From Bradyrhizobium sp. sBnM-33 (GTDB taxonomy: Bacteria > Pseudomonadota > Alphaproteobacteria > Rhizobiales > Xanthobacteraceae): a stretch of 64,000 nt of DNA. Positions within the stretch are counted from its first letter, which is position 1; every line of letters begins with the position of its first letter. This document shows positions 16,483 to 25,683 of this stretch, in pieces. A program made the translations under genes and the position numbers. The stretch lies in assembly GCF_032917945.1 (NCBI RefSeq), contig NZ_CP136624.1:4340001-4404000 (forward strand), in the 5' to 3' direction. Below the pieces are notes generated by a model. That model saw only the letters and a program-made list of their open reading frames with translations, made no database searches and was not told the DNA's origin.

Positions 16483-16881
16483 TCAGGTGGACTGAGGAAT
16501 TCGCGCGATGACCTTGATCTCAAAATCGAAGCCCGCCAGCCAGTTAACGCCCACCGCGGTCCAGTTCGGATAGGGCGGCTCACCGATCTCCTTCAAGCGA
16601 ACTGCGTTGACCGCCTCCCATTGCGTGGCCGGGTCGGTGTGGAACGTGGTCACGTCAACGACGTCGTCGAACGTGCAACCGGCAGACTTCAGCACGGCCG
16701 AGAGATTGTCGAAGGCAAGTTGGACCTGTTTTTCGAAGACCGGCTCCGGCGACCCGTCATCGCGGCTGCCGACCTGGCCCGAGACGAACAGAAAGCCGCC
16801 CGAGCGGATCGCCGCCGAATAACGGTTGATCTCGTAGAGCGCCTGCCTGCCAGCAGGAAAGATTGCATCGCGTTTGGCCAT
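16483..16881 (-). CDS. RidA/YjgF/YER057c/UK114-family protein
   Basis: A 132-residue cytoplasmic protein of the Rid superfamily. Family features are an N-terminal RYSAAIRSGGFLFVSGQVG block near residue 22 and a central AFDNLSAVLKSAGCTFDDVVDVTTF block. Canonical RidA enamine deaminases have a catalytic arginine in an IPEARA-type loop near position 105; here the region reads EPPYPNWTAVGVNWLAG, which lacks that arginine. It is therefore more likely a Rid4-7-type member without proven imine deaminase activity. It is divergent from a TetR regulator, with operators over both promoters, so it is probably the main target of that regulator. Confidence 0.88.
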   Translation of the reverse strand: MAKRDAIFPAGRQALYEINRYSAAIRSGGFLFVSGQVGSRDDGSPEPVFEKQVQLAFDNLSAVLKSAGCTFDDVVDVTTFHTDPATQWEAVNAVRLKEIGEPPYPNWTAVGVNWLAGFDFEIKVIARIPQST

Positions 16882-16956
16882 AACGTCACTTCCTTGTTCA
16901 AAGGCAGGCCAGACCTCCACGGTTCCGGCTCTTTGCATTCCATTGTCGGGCGGTGT

Positions 16957-16985
16957 TTGACATACGCTCCGTATGTTTCTATAAA
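16957..16985 (+). promoter_or_regulatory. Predicted sigma-70 promoter of the tetR gene, overlapping operator 1
   Basis: TTGACA at 16957-16962 and TATAAA at 16980-16985 are separated by exactly 17 bases. The spacer contains almost all of the palindrome at 16960-16976, so a bound repressor would cover both hexamers. Transcription would begin near 16992, about 48 bases before the tetR ATG. Confidence 0.75.
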
Positions 16986-17027
16986 TTACATACGCCGCGT
17001 ATGTCAACTAGCATACGGGGCGTATGT
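16960..17027. promoter_or_regulatory. Three TetR-type operators, consensus ACATACG-N3-CGTATGT
   Basis: Three 17-bp palindromes with 7-bp half-sites and 3-bp spacers lie at 16960-16976, 16988-17004 and 17011-17027. The first two are perfect; the third begins with G instead of A. Centre spacings are 28 and 23 bases. They lie between the RidA-like gene and tetR, and overlap both predicted promoters, implying autorepression and coordinate control. Confidence 0.9.
16978..17007 (-). promoter_or_regulatory. Predicted promoter of the RidA-like gene, overlapping operator 2
   Basis: On the minus strand a perfect TTGACA (17007-17002) is followed after 18 bases by TATAGA (16983-16978). Operator 2 lies in this spacer. 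The -10 region overlaps that of the tetR promoter, so the two core promoters are interleaved and fire in opposite directions. Confidence 0.55.
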
Positions 17028-17039
17028 CTTTTGCGGGGA

Positions 17040-17642
17040 ATGGCGGTGGCCGCGAAGCGACGCGCACAAATGGTGGAGGAAACCCGGGCCAAGCTAATCC
17101 GGGCCGCCCGGAAGGCGTTCGCGACCAAAGGCTATGCGGCGGCGTCGATGGACGATTTGACCGCCGAGGCCGGCCTGACGCGCGGCGCGCTCTATCACAA
17201 CTTTGGCGATAAGAAGGGTCTGCTGCAGGCCGTGATCGACCAGATCGACGCGGAAATGATGGCGCGAATGCGCGCTGTACAAGATCGGGCGGAGACCCGG
17301 TGGCTCGGCTTTCTCGCCGTGGGCGTCGCCTATATCGAGATGGCGCTGGAGCCGGAGATTCAGCGCATCATGCTGCTGGACGGGCCGGCCGTGCTCGGCG
17401 ATCCATCGCTATGGCCCAACCAGACTGCGTGTCTTCGCACGACGATGCAATCGATCCAGGCGCTTATCGACGAAGGAACGGTGAAGCCGATGGATGCGGA
17501 AGCTGCCGCGCGGCTCATCAACGGAGCGGCGCTCAACGCCTCGCTCTGGATTGCCGCAGCCGACGATCCGCACGCCGTCTTTGCAAAGGCTGTCGAGGCT
17601 TTCCGACATCTAGCGGTCGGTTTGCTGCAGACCGAGAGATGA
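17040..17642 (+). CDS. TetR/AcrR-family transcriptional repressor
   Basis: A 200-residue regulator. The N-terminal helix-turn-helix is clear: KLIRAARKAFATKGYAAAS, then MDDLTAEAGLTRGALYHNF, with the recognition helix at about residues 39-50. The remaining 140 residues form a helical ligand-binding domain of TetR C-terminal type with no recognisable ligand class. The ATG at 17040 follows GCGGGGA closely; MVEETRAKL at 17070 is an alternative start. Three matching operators and interleaved promoters upstream show it almost certainly represses itself and the divergent RidA-like gene. It is followed 27 bases later by the convergent 3' end of purB. Confidence 0.92.
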   Translation: MAVAAKRRAQMVEETRAKLIRAARKAFATKGYAAASMDDLTAEAGLTRGALYHNFGDKKGLLQAVIDQIDAEMMARMRAVQDRAETRWLGFLAVGVAYIEMALEPEIQRIMLLDGPAVLGDPSLWPNQTACLRTTMQSIQALIDEGTVKPMDAEAAARLINGAALNASLWIAAADDPHAVFAKAVEAFRHLAVGLLQTER

Positions 17643-17669
17643 CCGTCAGGCGTTCGGATGGCGTGCGTG

Positions 17670-18977
<1,308 letters not shown>

Positions 18978-19153
18978 CGAAAACTCCGGACGAGCAGGGC
19001 GGGGCGGAAGGCTATCCCCGGCCGATTTGTTTTTTACGCCACGGCTTAGCAAATCGTGTCAGGAGAGGCCACCCATACAGGGCCGCAGAGACGGGAAAAC
19101 CGAGAGCTCCGGCAGGGCAGAAACCCGTTCGGCGACGGGGCGCCCCGCCGTCC

Positions 19154-19807
19154 CTATAGGCTGGCCAGCCCGCATTCCACGGCCAGGCGGACAAGCTGCG
19201 CGTCCGTCCGCATGCCGGTCTTGGTCTTGATCAGATAGTGGTAGTTCTGCACGGTCTTCATGCTGATATTGAGATTCGAGGCGATCTGCTCGGTGGTGGC
19301 GCCGGCAGCCAATTGCCTGAGGATCTCGATTTCGCGCTCGCCCAGTTGATCGAGCACCGATCCCGAGGGGGAGAGGCTTTCGAGCGCCAGCACGCGCGCG
19401 ATGTCATCGCTCATCGCCTGTTCGCCGCGGACAAGCGAACGGATCGCCCGGATCAGCGCTGATGGGTCGGAGCCCTTCGTGACATAGCCGTTCGCGCCGG
19501 CATTGAAGGCGGCTTTCACCTGCGCCGCCTCGCAGTGCATGCTGAAGACGAGAATGCGGGTGTCGGAGGAGCGGGCGCGAATGTTCCTGATCGCCTCGAG
19601 CCCGCTGGCGCCCGGCATCGATATGTCCATGACCACGACGTCAGGAGCGTGCGCCTTGAACGCGCGATAGGCGTCGGCGGCGTTGTCGGCTTCGGCTACC
19701 ACCTGGAAATCATCCTGATGCTCCAGCACGCGCCGGTAGCCTTGCCGGACTACGGGATGGTCGTCGACGAGCAGGATCGAAACGCCTTTGGTCTGCGACG
19801 CGGTCAT
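19154..19807 (-). CDS. NarL/FixJ-family response regulator
   Basis: A 217-residue DNA-binding response regulator. The receiver domain (residues 8-125) carries VDDHPVVRQG, the phospho-acceptor aspartate in VVVMDISMPG, and the lysine in GYVTKGSDP. A LuxR-type helix-turn-helix follows (LGEREIEILRQLAAGATTE, then IASNLNISMKTVQNY). Its ATG overlaps the stop codon of the upstream histidine kinase as TGATG, so the two are translationally coupled and form a cognate pair. Targets are unknown; no enzyme cluster next door suggests one. Confidence 0.95.
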   Translation of the reverse strand: MTASQTKGVSILLVDDHPVVRQGYRRVLEHQDDFQVVAEADNAADAYRAFKAHAPDVVVMDISMPGASGLEAIRNIRARSSDTRILVFSMHCEAAQVKAAFNAGANGYVTKGSDPSALIRAIRSLVRGEQAMSDDIARVLALESLSPSGSVLDQLGEREIEILRQLAAGATTEQIASNLNISMKTVQNYHYLIKTKTGMRTDAQLVRLAVECGLASL

Positions 19808-21177
19808 CAGGCTGCAAGCGGGATCGTGGCGGCCACGCTGACCCCGCGGGTCGCATCCGCGATCGATAGCGAGCCGCCGAGCGCTGTGACCCTCTCGCGA
19901 ATGCCGGTCAGGCCGAAGCCGGGAGAGCGGGCCAATTTGGCCGCATCGCCGCCGCCGTCGTCCTCGACGTGAACCAGCAGCGCGTTTTCGGCGCCGGTGC
20001 GCCGCTCGATCCGCAGCACGATCACCCGCGCCGAACTGTGCCGCAAGGAATTGGTCAGGCACTCCTGGGCGACCCGATAGGCGGTCGCGGCGACGGCGCC
20101 GCGGACGTCGGCGAGGTCGCCCTTGAGATCGAGCTGGATCATCGGCTGTGCGGCGTTCCGCGAGCGCCAGCTATCGACGAGATCGACGAGGCAGGCCTCG
20201 AGCCCGAGTTCCTCGGCGGGCGGATGGCGCAAGCGGTTCAATGTATCGCGCAGACACGCCATGATGCGGTGGGTGGCTTGCGAGATCATCCGCGCGTCCT
20301 GCGCAACCTCGCTCTTGTCTTTTTCCTGCGCGCTGGTTGCTTCGATCGTGTTGGCGAAAGCGAGGATCGCCGTCAGGTTCTGTCCGAATTCGTCATGCAG
20401 TTCACGGGCAAGCGCCCGCCGCTCGTCGCTGCGGATTTCGAGCAGGCGCCGGGTCAGCGCGGCGCGTTCCTCCATGGACTGCGCGAGACGGCCGCCGAGA
20501 TCGCCGACGGCCTGTCCGATCATGGCAAGTTCCATCGATCGGAAGCGAGGCAGCGACGTGCTGTATTGTCCGCGCGCCATCCGCTGCAGCGCGGCGACGA
20601 TCTGCTGCGCCGGCGCAAGCGTGTGCGCAATCGCGAGCGAGGCAAGCAGCGCGATTGCAACGGCCATCAGCAGGGCGACGTGGATGTTGTCGAGGATGTG
20701 CTGCCAGGCGAGTGCGATGGCGGCACTTGGATCGGCAGCGGCCGAGACGCTGCCTGCGTTGGCCGCGCGGGTGCTGATCGGCTGGACGACCGCGGCGTGA
20801 TCCCCAAGCAGTGTCTGCACGGTGGCCGCGAACCAGCGCGGCGGAGATTGGCCGATCCCCTTGTTCTGTCCGCAGAGCGGCTTCTCGAACGCGCCCGCCG
20901 GCTCGAGCCGGATGCAGATGCCCGGCGAGATCAGCCCCATCGTTTCGATGGTGCGCCATTCCGGCACCGGCAGGAGTTGCTCGCGCATTCTGTTGCTGCG
21001 CAACATCAATTCGCGCCAGTAGAGCGCTTCCAGCGCCACCGAGACACGCTCAGCGGAAGCGGCCGTGGCACGATCGACGCTGCGATGCGCGTCGATCGTT
21101 GCCCAGATGGTTGCCGCTCCCAGGCACAGGATGACCACGACAAACAGGCGGCCGACGAGCTGGAGCACGAGGCGCAT
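19807..21177 (-). CDS. Membrane sensor histidine kinase, HisKA_3/MoxY-like
   Basis: A 456-residue kinase with two membrane helices (about residues 5-25 and 172-195) enclosing a periplasmic sensor region of about 140 residues of LapD/MoxY type, then HAMP, a HisKA_3 dimerisation domain with the phospho-acceptor histidine in ARELHDEFGQNLTA near residue 262, and an HATPase domain (ECLTNSLRHS; GFGLTGIRERV). The start at 21177 directly precedes the first membrane helix. It is coupled to the NarL-type regulator downstream. Periplasmic Cys residues (CIRLEPAG, PLCGQNKG) might serve in sensing, but this is conjecture. Confidence 0.9.
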   Translation of the reverse strand: MRLVLQLVGRLFVVVILCLGAATIWATIDAHRSVDRATAASAERVSVALEALYWRELMLRSNRMREQLLPVPEWRTIETMGLISPGICIRLEPAGAFEKPLCGQNKGIGQSPPRWFAATVQTLLGDHAAVVQPISTRAANAGSVSAAADPSAAIALAWQHILDNIHVALLMAVAIALLASLAIAHTLAPAQQIVAALQRMARGQYSTSLPRFRSMELAMIGQAVGDLGGRLAQSMEERAALTRRLLEIRSDERRALARELHDEFGQNLTAILAFANTIEATSAQEKDKSEVAQDARMISQATHRIMACLRDTLNRLRHPPAEELGLEACLVDLVDSWRSRNAAQPMIQLDLKGDLADVRGAVAATAYRVAQECLTNSLRHSSARVIVLRIERRTGAENALLVHVEDDGGGDAAKLARSPGFGLTGIRERVTALGGSLSIADATRGVSVAATIPLAA

Positions 21178-21378
21178 GCGATCACTCCCGAATGTGCGGA
21201 TAAGCGTAACAGCACCGCCAACCCGTGCCAATGCAGCGAGTTCTAATTCGGGAAAATTTCCCAACCAACCGTGGGCATATGTCTTTGGACGCGGTCGTGA
21301 CCGCTGATCTATCAAAGCCAGGGCCTATTCGCAGGCGGCCTTTGGACCGCGGTGCGCGTTTACAGGAGCTCATGCAGC

Positions 21379-22146
21379 ATGAGTGCAACGGCTGGCGCCG
21401 AGACCGCAGCATCCGGCGCGGATACGTCGGAACGCAGCGTACTCCTGCTATGGATGATTTTCACCGGGCTTTCGGTTTTCGCCGTGGTCGTCTTATGGCG
21501 ATACGGGTTGCTCCATCTGATGATCATTTCAGACCGCACCTACATTTCGAGCGTCATTGCCGTCCTCTATATCGTCACTTGCTTCCATTGCTTCTGGCGG
21601 ACGCGTGCGATTGCGCGTGAAGGCGAGATCGCGCGACGCTGCCGCGCGATCCTGGCGGTCCCGGGCGGCGCAAGGGGGCTGGACGAGGATGCGCGCGCCT
21701 TGCCGGGTGGGCTGGTGACGGATCACATTCGCAGCCTGGTGCAGAAGGCCAAGGCGCAGGCTGCCGGGCGCATCGACCAGACGCTGCTGCTCCGCTCGCT
21801 CGCCGACCGGCTGCGCGGCTCCAACGGATTTGGCGCGTTCGTGTCCGACACGCTGATGAAGCTCGGGCTGCTCGGCACCATCATCGGCTTCATCATCATG
21901 CTGGCGCCGATTGCCACGCTCGACGCGGCCGACAAGGCCGCAATGAAATCATCGATGGGCTTGATGAGCGACGGCATGGCGGTGGCCATGTACACGACGT
22001 TGGCCGGCCTGATCGGCTCCATCCTCGTGAAGATCCAGTACTACATGCTGGATGCCGCGACCCAGCGGGTGTTTTCCGATGCCGTGATGCTGACCGAGAC
22101 GCACGTCACCCCGGCCCTGGAACGCCATCTTGGAACGCCGGCATGA
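21379..22146 (+). CDS. MotA/TolQ/ExbB-family proton channel protein
   Basis: A 255-residue inner-membrane protein with about four helices: residues 22-48, 54-73, and the paired channel helices around LMKLGLLGTIIGFIIML (about 158-180) and MAVAMYTTLAGLIGSILV (about 200-225). The last pair matches the conserved MotA/TolQ/ExbB core that forms the pentameric proton channel. A cytoplasmic loop of about 80 residues separates the halves. The ATG at 21379 follows an AGGAG box. Its 3' end overlaps the next gene by 4 bases. Neither downstream gene is a recognisable TolR/ExbD/MotB, so the driven partner is probably new or highly diverged. Confidence 0.85.
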   Translation: MSATAGAETAASGADTSERSVLLLWMIFTGLSVFAVVVLWRYGLLHLMIISDRTYISSVIAVLYIVTCFHCFWRTRAIAREGEIARRCRAILAVPGGARGLDEDARALPGGLVTDHIRSLVQKAKAQAAGRIDQTLLLRSLADRLRGSNGFGAFVSDTLMKLGLLGTIIGFIIMLAPIATLDAADKAAMKSSMGLMSDGMAVAMYTTLAGLIGSILVKIQYYMLDAATQRVFSDAVMLTETHVTPALERHLGTPA

Positions 22147-22817
22147 TGGACGATTTCGGTCTCTATCCCCGCGAGGAGGCCTTCGATCCGCTCGGCGTGA
22201 TGCTGTTCAAGGCGCTTCAGGTGATTGCGTTCCTGTTCTTCCTGGCGCTGCTCGCGGTTTCGCCGGACGCGAAGGACGGCAAGATCGATTCCAAGGCCGA
22301 GTTCATCATCACGATGGACTGGCCGGACAACCATCCTGACGATCTCGACCTGTTCGTGCAGGATCCTGCCGGCAACATCGCCTGGTATCGCCATCGCGAA
22401 GCCGGCTTCCTCACGCTCGATCGCGACGACCGCGGCGGCGCCAACAATTTCATCGTCGTCAACGGCAAGAAGATTGCGTCGCCGATCCGGGAAGAGATCG
22501 TCACTGTGCGCGGCATCGTGGCCGGCGAATACACCGTCAACGTCTCGCATTTTCAGGCAACGACCGGGAAGCCCGTGGCGGTGAGCGTGAAAGTCCAAAA
22601 ACTCAATCCGACCGCGCAGGTGATCTTCGACAACAAGCTGACGCTGGATCACACCGGCGAGGAAAGAACCGCGCTACGTTTCTGGCTGGATGCCGAAGGC
22701 AAGGTGGTCGATGTCCAGCAGCGGCAGAAGTCGCTGATGGAGACGTTCCGCAACGTCCGGGCCAATGGCGCGGATCTCGATCCGAAAACCGGCGTCAGGA
22801 TGCCGCGCCGTGAGTAA
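22143..22817 (+). CDS. Single-pass membrane protein of the proton-channel operon, unknown function
   Basis: A 224-residue protein starting at the ATG of an ATGATG overlap with the channel gene. A single N-terminal helix (about residues 17-41, LGVMLFKALQVIAFLFFLAL) is preceded by Asp15 and followed by a roughly 180-residue soluble domain, presumably periplasmic. The domain begins IITMDWPDNHPDDLDLFVQD, a segment resembling YfaP/DUF2135-like beta-sandwich proteins, and continues with GEYTVNVSHF. By position and topology it could play the part of ExbD/TolR, whose helix carries an essential aspartate; here the aspartate is at the helix edge. That analogy is inference. I cannot name a family with certainty. 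Confidence 0.75.
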   Translation: MMDDFGLYPREEAFDPLGVMLFKALQVIAFLFFLALLAVSPDAKDGKIDSKAEFIITMDWPDNHPDDLDLFVQDPAGNIAWYRHREAGFLTLDRDDRGGANNFIVVNGKKIASPIREEIVTVRGIVAGEYTVNVSHFQATTGKPVAVSVKVQKLNPTAQVIFDNKLTLDHTGEERTALRFWLDAEGKVVDVQQRQKSLMETFRNVRANGADLDPKTGVRMPRRE

Positions 22818-23418
22818 CCTGCAATCGGTCGTCCTCACGCTCGCTCTCAGTTACGCGCTGATCGGCGCGCTCTTGCTGATTGTCCTCGTCTATGCGCGCT
22901 TGCCCTGGTCGGCCAAGGCAGTCGCCGTGGTGGTGACGAGCGCGTTCTACATTGCGAGCTTCATGGGCGTGCGCGGCCTTTTGGGGTGGGCCAGCGTCGA
23001 CAGGCTGCCCGCAAGTTTCAAGCTGTTGCAGGCGCGCATCGTGGAGCCGCACTCGCTGGAGGGCGATCCGGGCTCGATCTATCTCTGGGTCGAAGCGCTC
23101 GACGACGGCAATCGGCCGAGCGGCGTCCCCCGGGCGTTCCGCGTTCCCTATAGCGACAAGCTCGCGCAAAAGACCGACAAGGCGACCAGTGAGATCGCCG
23201 CCGGGCGACCGCAGGGCGGCCGCGCTGCCGATTTTGGCGATGGCGGGGGCAGCCTGCTCGAGGCTGTCAGGGAGTACATCATGCCCACGGCGATCATCGA
23301 TACGTCGGGAGGCGACCCCTCCACGGGCGCGGGATTGGCCGCAGCACCCCGCGACGGCGACGGCGTGTCGTTTACGCCGCTGCTCCCGCCGCGGATGCCA
23401 CCCAAGGACGAGCAGTAA
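22810..23418 (+). CDS. Two-helix membrane protein of the proton-channel operon, unknown function
   Basis: A 202-residue protein starting with GTG at 22810, inside the last codons of the preceding gene, so translation is coupled. Two helices at about residues 6-30 and 34-55 are followed by a soluble region containing GDPGSIYLWVEALDDG and a low-complexity Gly/Pro-rich tail ending PLLPPRMPPKDEQ. No family recognised. Its strict overlap with the two upstream genes suggests all three products act in one complex. Confidence 0.75.
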   Translation: MSNLQSVVLTLALSYALIGALLLIVLVYARLPWSAKAVAVVVTSAFYIASFMGVRGLLGWASVDRLPASFKLLQARIVEPHSLEGDPGSIYLWVEALDDGNRPSGVPRAFRVPYSDKLAQKTDKATSEIAAGRPQGGRAADFGDGGGSLLEAVREYIMPTAIIDTSGGDPSTGAGLAAAPRDGDGVSFTPLLPPRMPPKDEQ

Positions 23419-23473
23419 GTTTAAGGCGGGAAGCGGCGGGACTCAGAAGGCCGATCGATCACGGGTTATTGAA

Positions 23474-23495
23474 TGACAGATATTGAAATCTGTCA
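23474..23495. promoter_or_regulatory. Perfect 8-bp inverted repeat, possible operator or RNA hairpin
   Basis: TGACAGAT (23474-23481) and ATCTGTCA (23488-23495) form a perfect inverted repeat around a 6-base AT-rich spacer. There is no T-run, so it is unlikely to be a terminator. It lies in the gap between the channel operon and a TetR gene and may be that regulator's operator, though it is about 280 bases upstream. Confidence 0.45.
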
Positions 23496-23586
23496 GCGAG
23501 ACATGCTATATCCATTGCCGACGCTGATACTGGGCGTCACCCGGCTCGTTGGCTCTGAGCCCCGGGTACTTGCAAAGGACTACGCC

Positions 23587-23697
23587 ATGACTGCCCATCT
23601 CATTCATCTGACCGCCCAAATCCAGCGCTGGCTCAACCAGAGCGTCGCCCGTCATCTGGCTGCCCAGGCCGAGCGGCTGGAACCGGTGAAACATTAA
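23587..23697 (+). CDS. Possible small protein (36 aa)
   Basis: A short frame starting at ATG 23587 with an AAAGGA box about 8 bases upstream, encoding a His/Gln/Ala-rich peptide (MTAHLIHLTAQIQRW... ending EPVKH). A longer in-frame version begins at 23473. Amphipathic helical character is plausible. Family unknown; it may be a conserved rhizobial small protein or a chance frame. Confidence 0.35.
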   Translation: MTAHLIHLTAQIQRWLNQSVARHLAAQAERLEPVKH

Positions 23698-23774
23698 CCC
23701 GCCAAAAGGGGTTAAAAGCGGATTGCAAGGGGGATTAGAATGACCGCCCGTCCCGTTGTTTCGCAGGTGTGCGC

Positions 23775-24371
23775 ATGAACGAAGTCGTGGTTTTGACCCC
23801 CGAACGGATCCTGGAGGTCACCGAAGACGTTTTGCGCCGCTACGGGCTGGCCAAAGCAACGGTGGTGGATGTTGCCCGTGCGCTCGACGTCAGCCACGGC
23901 AGCGTCTACCGCCATTTCCCCAGCAAGGCCTCATTACGCGAGGCGGTGGCCAAGCGCTGGCTCGACCGTCTCAGCGCGCCGCTCCTGAAGATCGCTGAAA
24001 GCTCCGGCCCGGCGCCGGCGCGGCTCGATAAGTGGCTGCGCACGATGTTTTCGATCAAGCACAAGCGGCTCGGCGACGACCCCGAGATGTTTGCGACCTA
24101 CCTGACGCTGGCGCGCGAGGCCTGCAAGGCCGTGAACTGCCACAAGGACTGCCTGGTCGATCAGATTGCCATGATCCTGTCCGATGGCGTGAAGCATGGT
24201 GTCTTTCAGGTGGCCGACGTCAAGGCGACGGCACGCGCCATTTTCGACGCCACCAGCCGCTTCCACCATCCTGCGCACGCCGAAGAATGGAACGAGCCGG
24301 GTGCCCCGGCGCGAATCGATGCATTGCTCGCGCTGCTGCTCAAGAGCCTGGAAGCGCCGCGCAAGCAGTGA
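23775..24371 (+). CDS. TetR-family transcriptional regulator
   Basis: A 198-residue regulator. The helix-turn-helix is intact (VTEDVLRRYGLAKATVVDVARALDVSHGSVYRHF, about residues 14-47), with the classic SVYRHFPSKASL recognition region. The C-terminal part resembles the TetR_C_7/YbiH-like group with conserved REACKAVNCHKDCL. Start choice: ATG 23775 rather than the GTG two codons earlier, since both share the same CAGGTG upstream sequence and the ATG matches typical N-termini. Target genes are unknown; the next gene downstream is 286 bases away. Confidence 0.88.
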   Translation: MNEVVVLTPERILEVTEDVLRRYGLAKATVVDVARALDVSHGSVYRHFPSKASLREAVAKRWLDRLSAPLLKIAESSGPAPARLDKWLRTMFSIKHKRLGDDPEMFATYLTLAREACKAVNCHKDCLVDQIAMILSDGVKHGVFQVADVKATARAIFDATSRFHHPAHAEEWNEPGAPARIDALLALLLKSLEAPRKQ

Positions 24372-24657
24372 CGGCCCTTTTGTAATCCGAACCGTTTTGG
24401 GATGAAGCGGCTACGGCAAGGTCAAGTGCCGAGATCACGTTGAGCCGAAGCCGACCACGTGTGCCCCAAAGGAGCTTTGGAAAACATCAGTTCGGTGAGG
24501 GATTCCAGTAACCGCAAACGCGTCAGGCATTCGGCCATATCCGAGGTGGCTCGGCGGTGCTATCTTCGTCACTAGCTGGACCCTTAGTCCCGCAAATCAC
24601 GTCGGACCGACGGTCGGCCCCCGGAAGCTACCGCTAAGGTATTTCGAGGAGGTCCCG

Positions 24658-25683
24658 ATGCATACGAATCGTCGCGACTTGCTATTGGCGGGGTGCTGCG
24701 CCGCCTCCACTGCGCTGCTTTGGAGCGTTACCCCTCGGCTCAGGGCCGAAGAGCCCGATCCGCCGCCAGAAACCGCCACAATCCGCCTCGCGAAGACCCC
24801 AAGCATCTGCATCGCGCCTGTGTACGTGGTAAGCGATCTGCTGAATGCCGAGGGGTTCACAAACGTCGTTTACGTCGAAAGGGGCGTGTACGTTGGTAGC
24901 GGCGCTGAACAAAACAAAGCTATCTGGAAAAGCGACGTCGACTTCAACGTGAATTTCTCTGGTCCACTTGTTCTTGAGATCGATCGGGGCTTGAGCACTA
25001 CCATTCTGGCCGGGATTCATGTCGGCTGTTTCGAGCTATTCGCCAGAGAGGGCATACGCAGCGTCGCCGACCTGAAGGGTCGAACTGTCGGCATTCAATC
25101 GCTTGAGTCACCCCCGCATGTATTCCTGAGCGCGATGGCGACACTTGTTGGACTCAATCCCTCCAAAGATATCGAGTGGGTGACGAGCGCGAAGGTCAAA
25201 CCTATCGAGTTGTTCGCCGAGGGAAAGATCGACGCCTTTCTCGGATTTCCCCCAGAACCTCAACGCTTGCGCTCGCAGAACATCGGTCGTGTTATCGTCA
25301 ACAGCGCACAGGATCGCCCATGGTCCCAGTATTTTTGCTGCATGTTGGCGGGGAATAGCGAATTCGTCCGAAAGAATCCCATCGCCACCAAGCGCGTGGT
25401 GCGCGCCATGCTCCGGGCGACAGATTTGTGCGTGAGCGAGCCGGCTCTTGTTGCACAGCGTATGGTGGATAGGGGTTTCACGGCTCGCTACGACTATGCG
25501 GTCCAGACGCTTGCGGACGTGCCGTACAACCGCTGGCGCGAGTACGATCCTGAGGACACAATCCGCTTTTACGCGCTTCGTCTGCGTGAAGCTGGGATGC
25601 TGAAATCAAGCCCTGCGAAAATCATCGCGGATGGAGCCAACTGGCGGTTCCTCAATGAGGTTCGACGTGAACTTGGAGGCTGA
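24658..25683 (+). CDS. Periplasmic solute-binding protein, NMT1/THI5/SsuA-like, fused by operon to a kinase
   Basis: A 341-residue binding protein of the NMT1/SsuA/TauA type. The N-terminus (HTNRRDLLLAGCC) is a twin-arginine-like signal ending near RLRAEE; an LAGC sequence could be a lipobox, though the hydrophobic core before it is short. The body shows family order: APVYVVSDLLNAEGF, DFNVNFSGPLVLEIDRG, SVADLKGRTVGIQS, DAFLGFPPEP. No permease or ATPase gene accompanies it. Instead its 3' end overlaps a sensor kinase gene by about 29 bases. It follows a GAGGAGG box. The likely role is ligand detection for the downstream kinase, or both uptake and sensing with a permease elsewhere. Confidence 0.85.
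   Translation: MHTNRRDLLLAGCCAASTALLWSVTPRLRAEEPDPPPETATIRLAKTPSICIAPVYVVSDLLNAEGFTNVVYVERGVYVGSGAEQNKAIWKSDVDFNVNFSGPLVLEIDRGLSTTILAGIHVGCFELFAREGIRSVADLKGRTVGIQSLESPPHVFLSAMATLVGLNPSKDIEWVTSAKVKPIELFAEGKIDAFLGFPPEPQRLRSQNIGRVIVNSAQDRPWSQYFCCMLAGNSEFVRKNPIATKRVVRAMLRATDLCVSEPALVAQRMVDRGFTARYDYAVQTLADVPYNRWREYDPEDTIRFYALRLREAGMLKSSPAKIIADGANWRFLNEVRRELGG

Noticed and set aside
19969..21246. Plus-strand open frame of 425 codons opposite the NarL-type sensor kinase
   Set aside because: It mirrors the sensor kinase gene and has an Arg/Asp-rich composition typical of antisense frames in GC-rich DNA.
21379..23418. Zorya-type anti-phage system (MotA-like ZorA)
   Set aside because: There is no OmpA-like ZorB partner and no ZorC/D/E-like helicase or nuclease nearby.
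24372..24657. Thiamine riboswitch upstream of the NMT1/THI5-like binding protein
   Set aside because: I could not find the conserved CUGAGA and GACCUGA-type TPP elements; the family also binds many other ligands.
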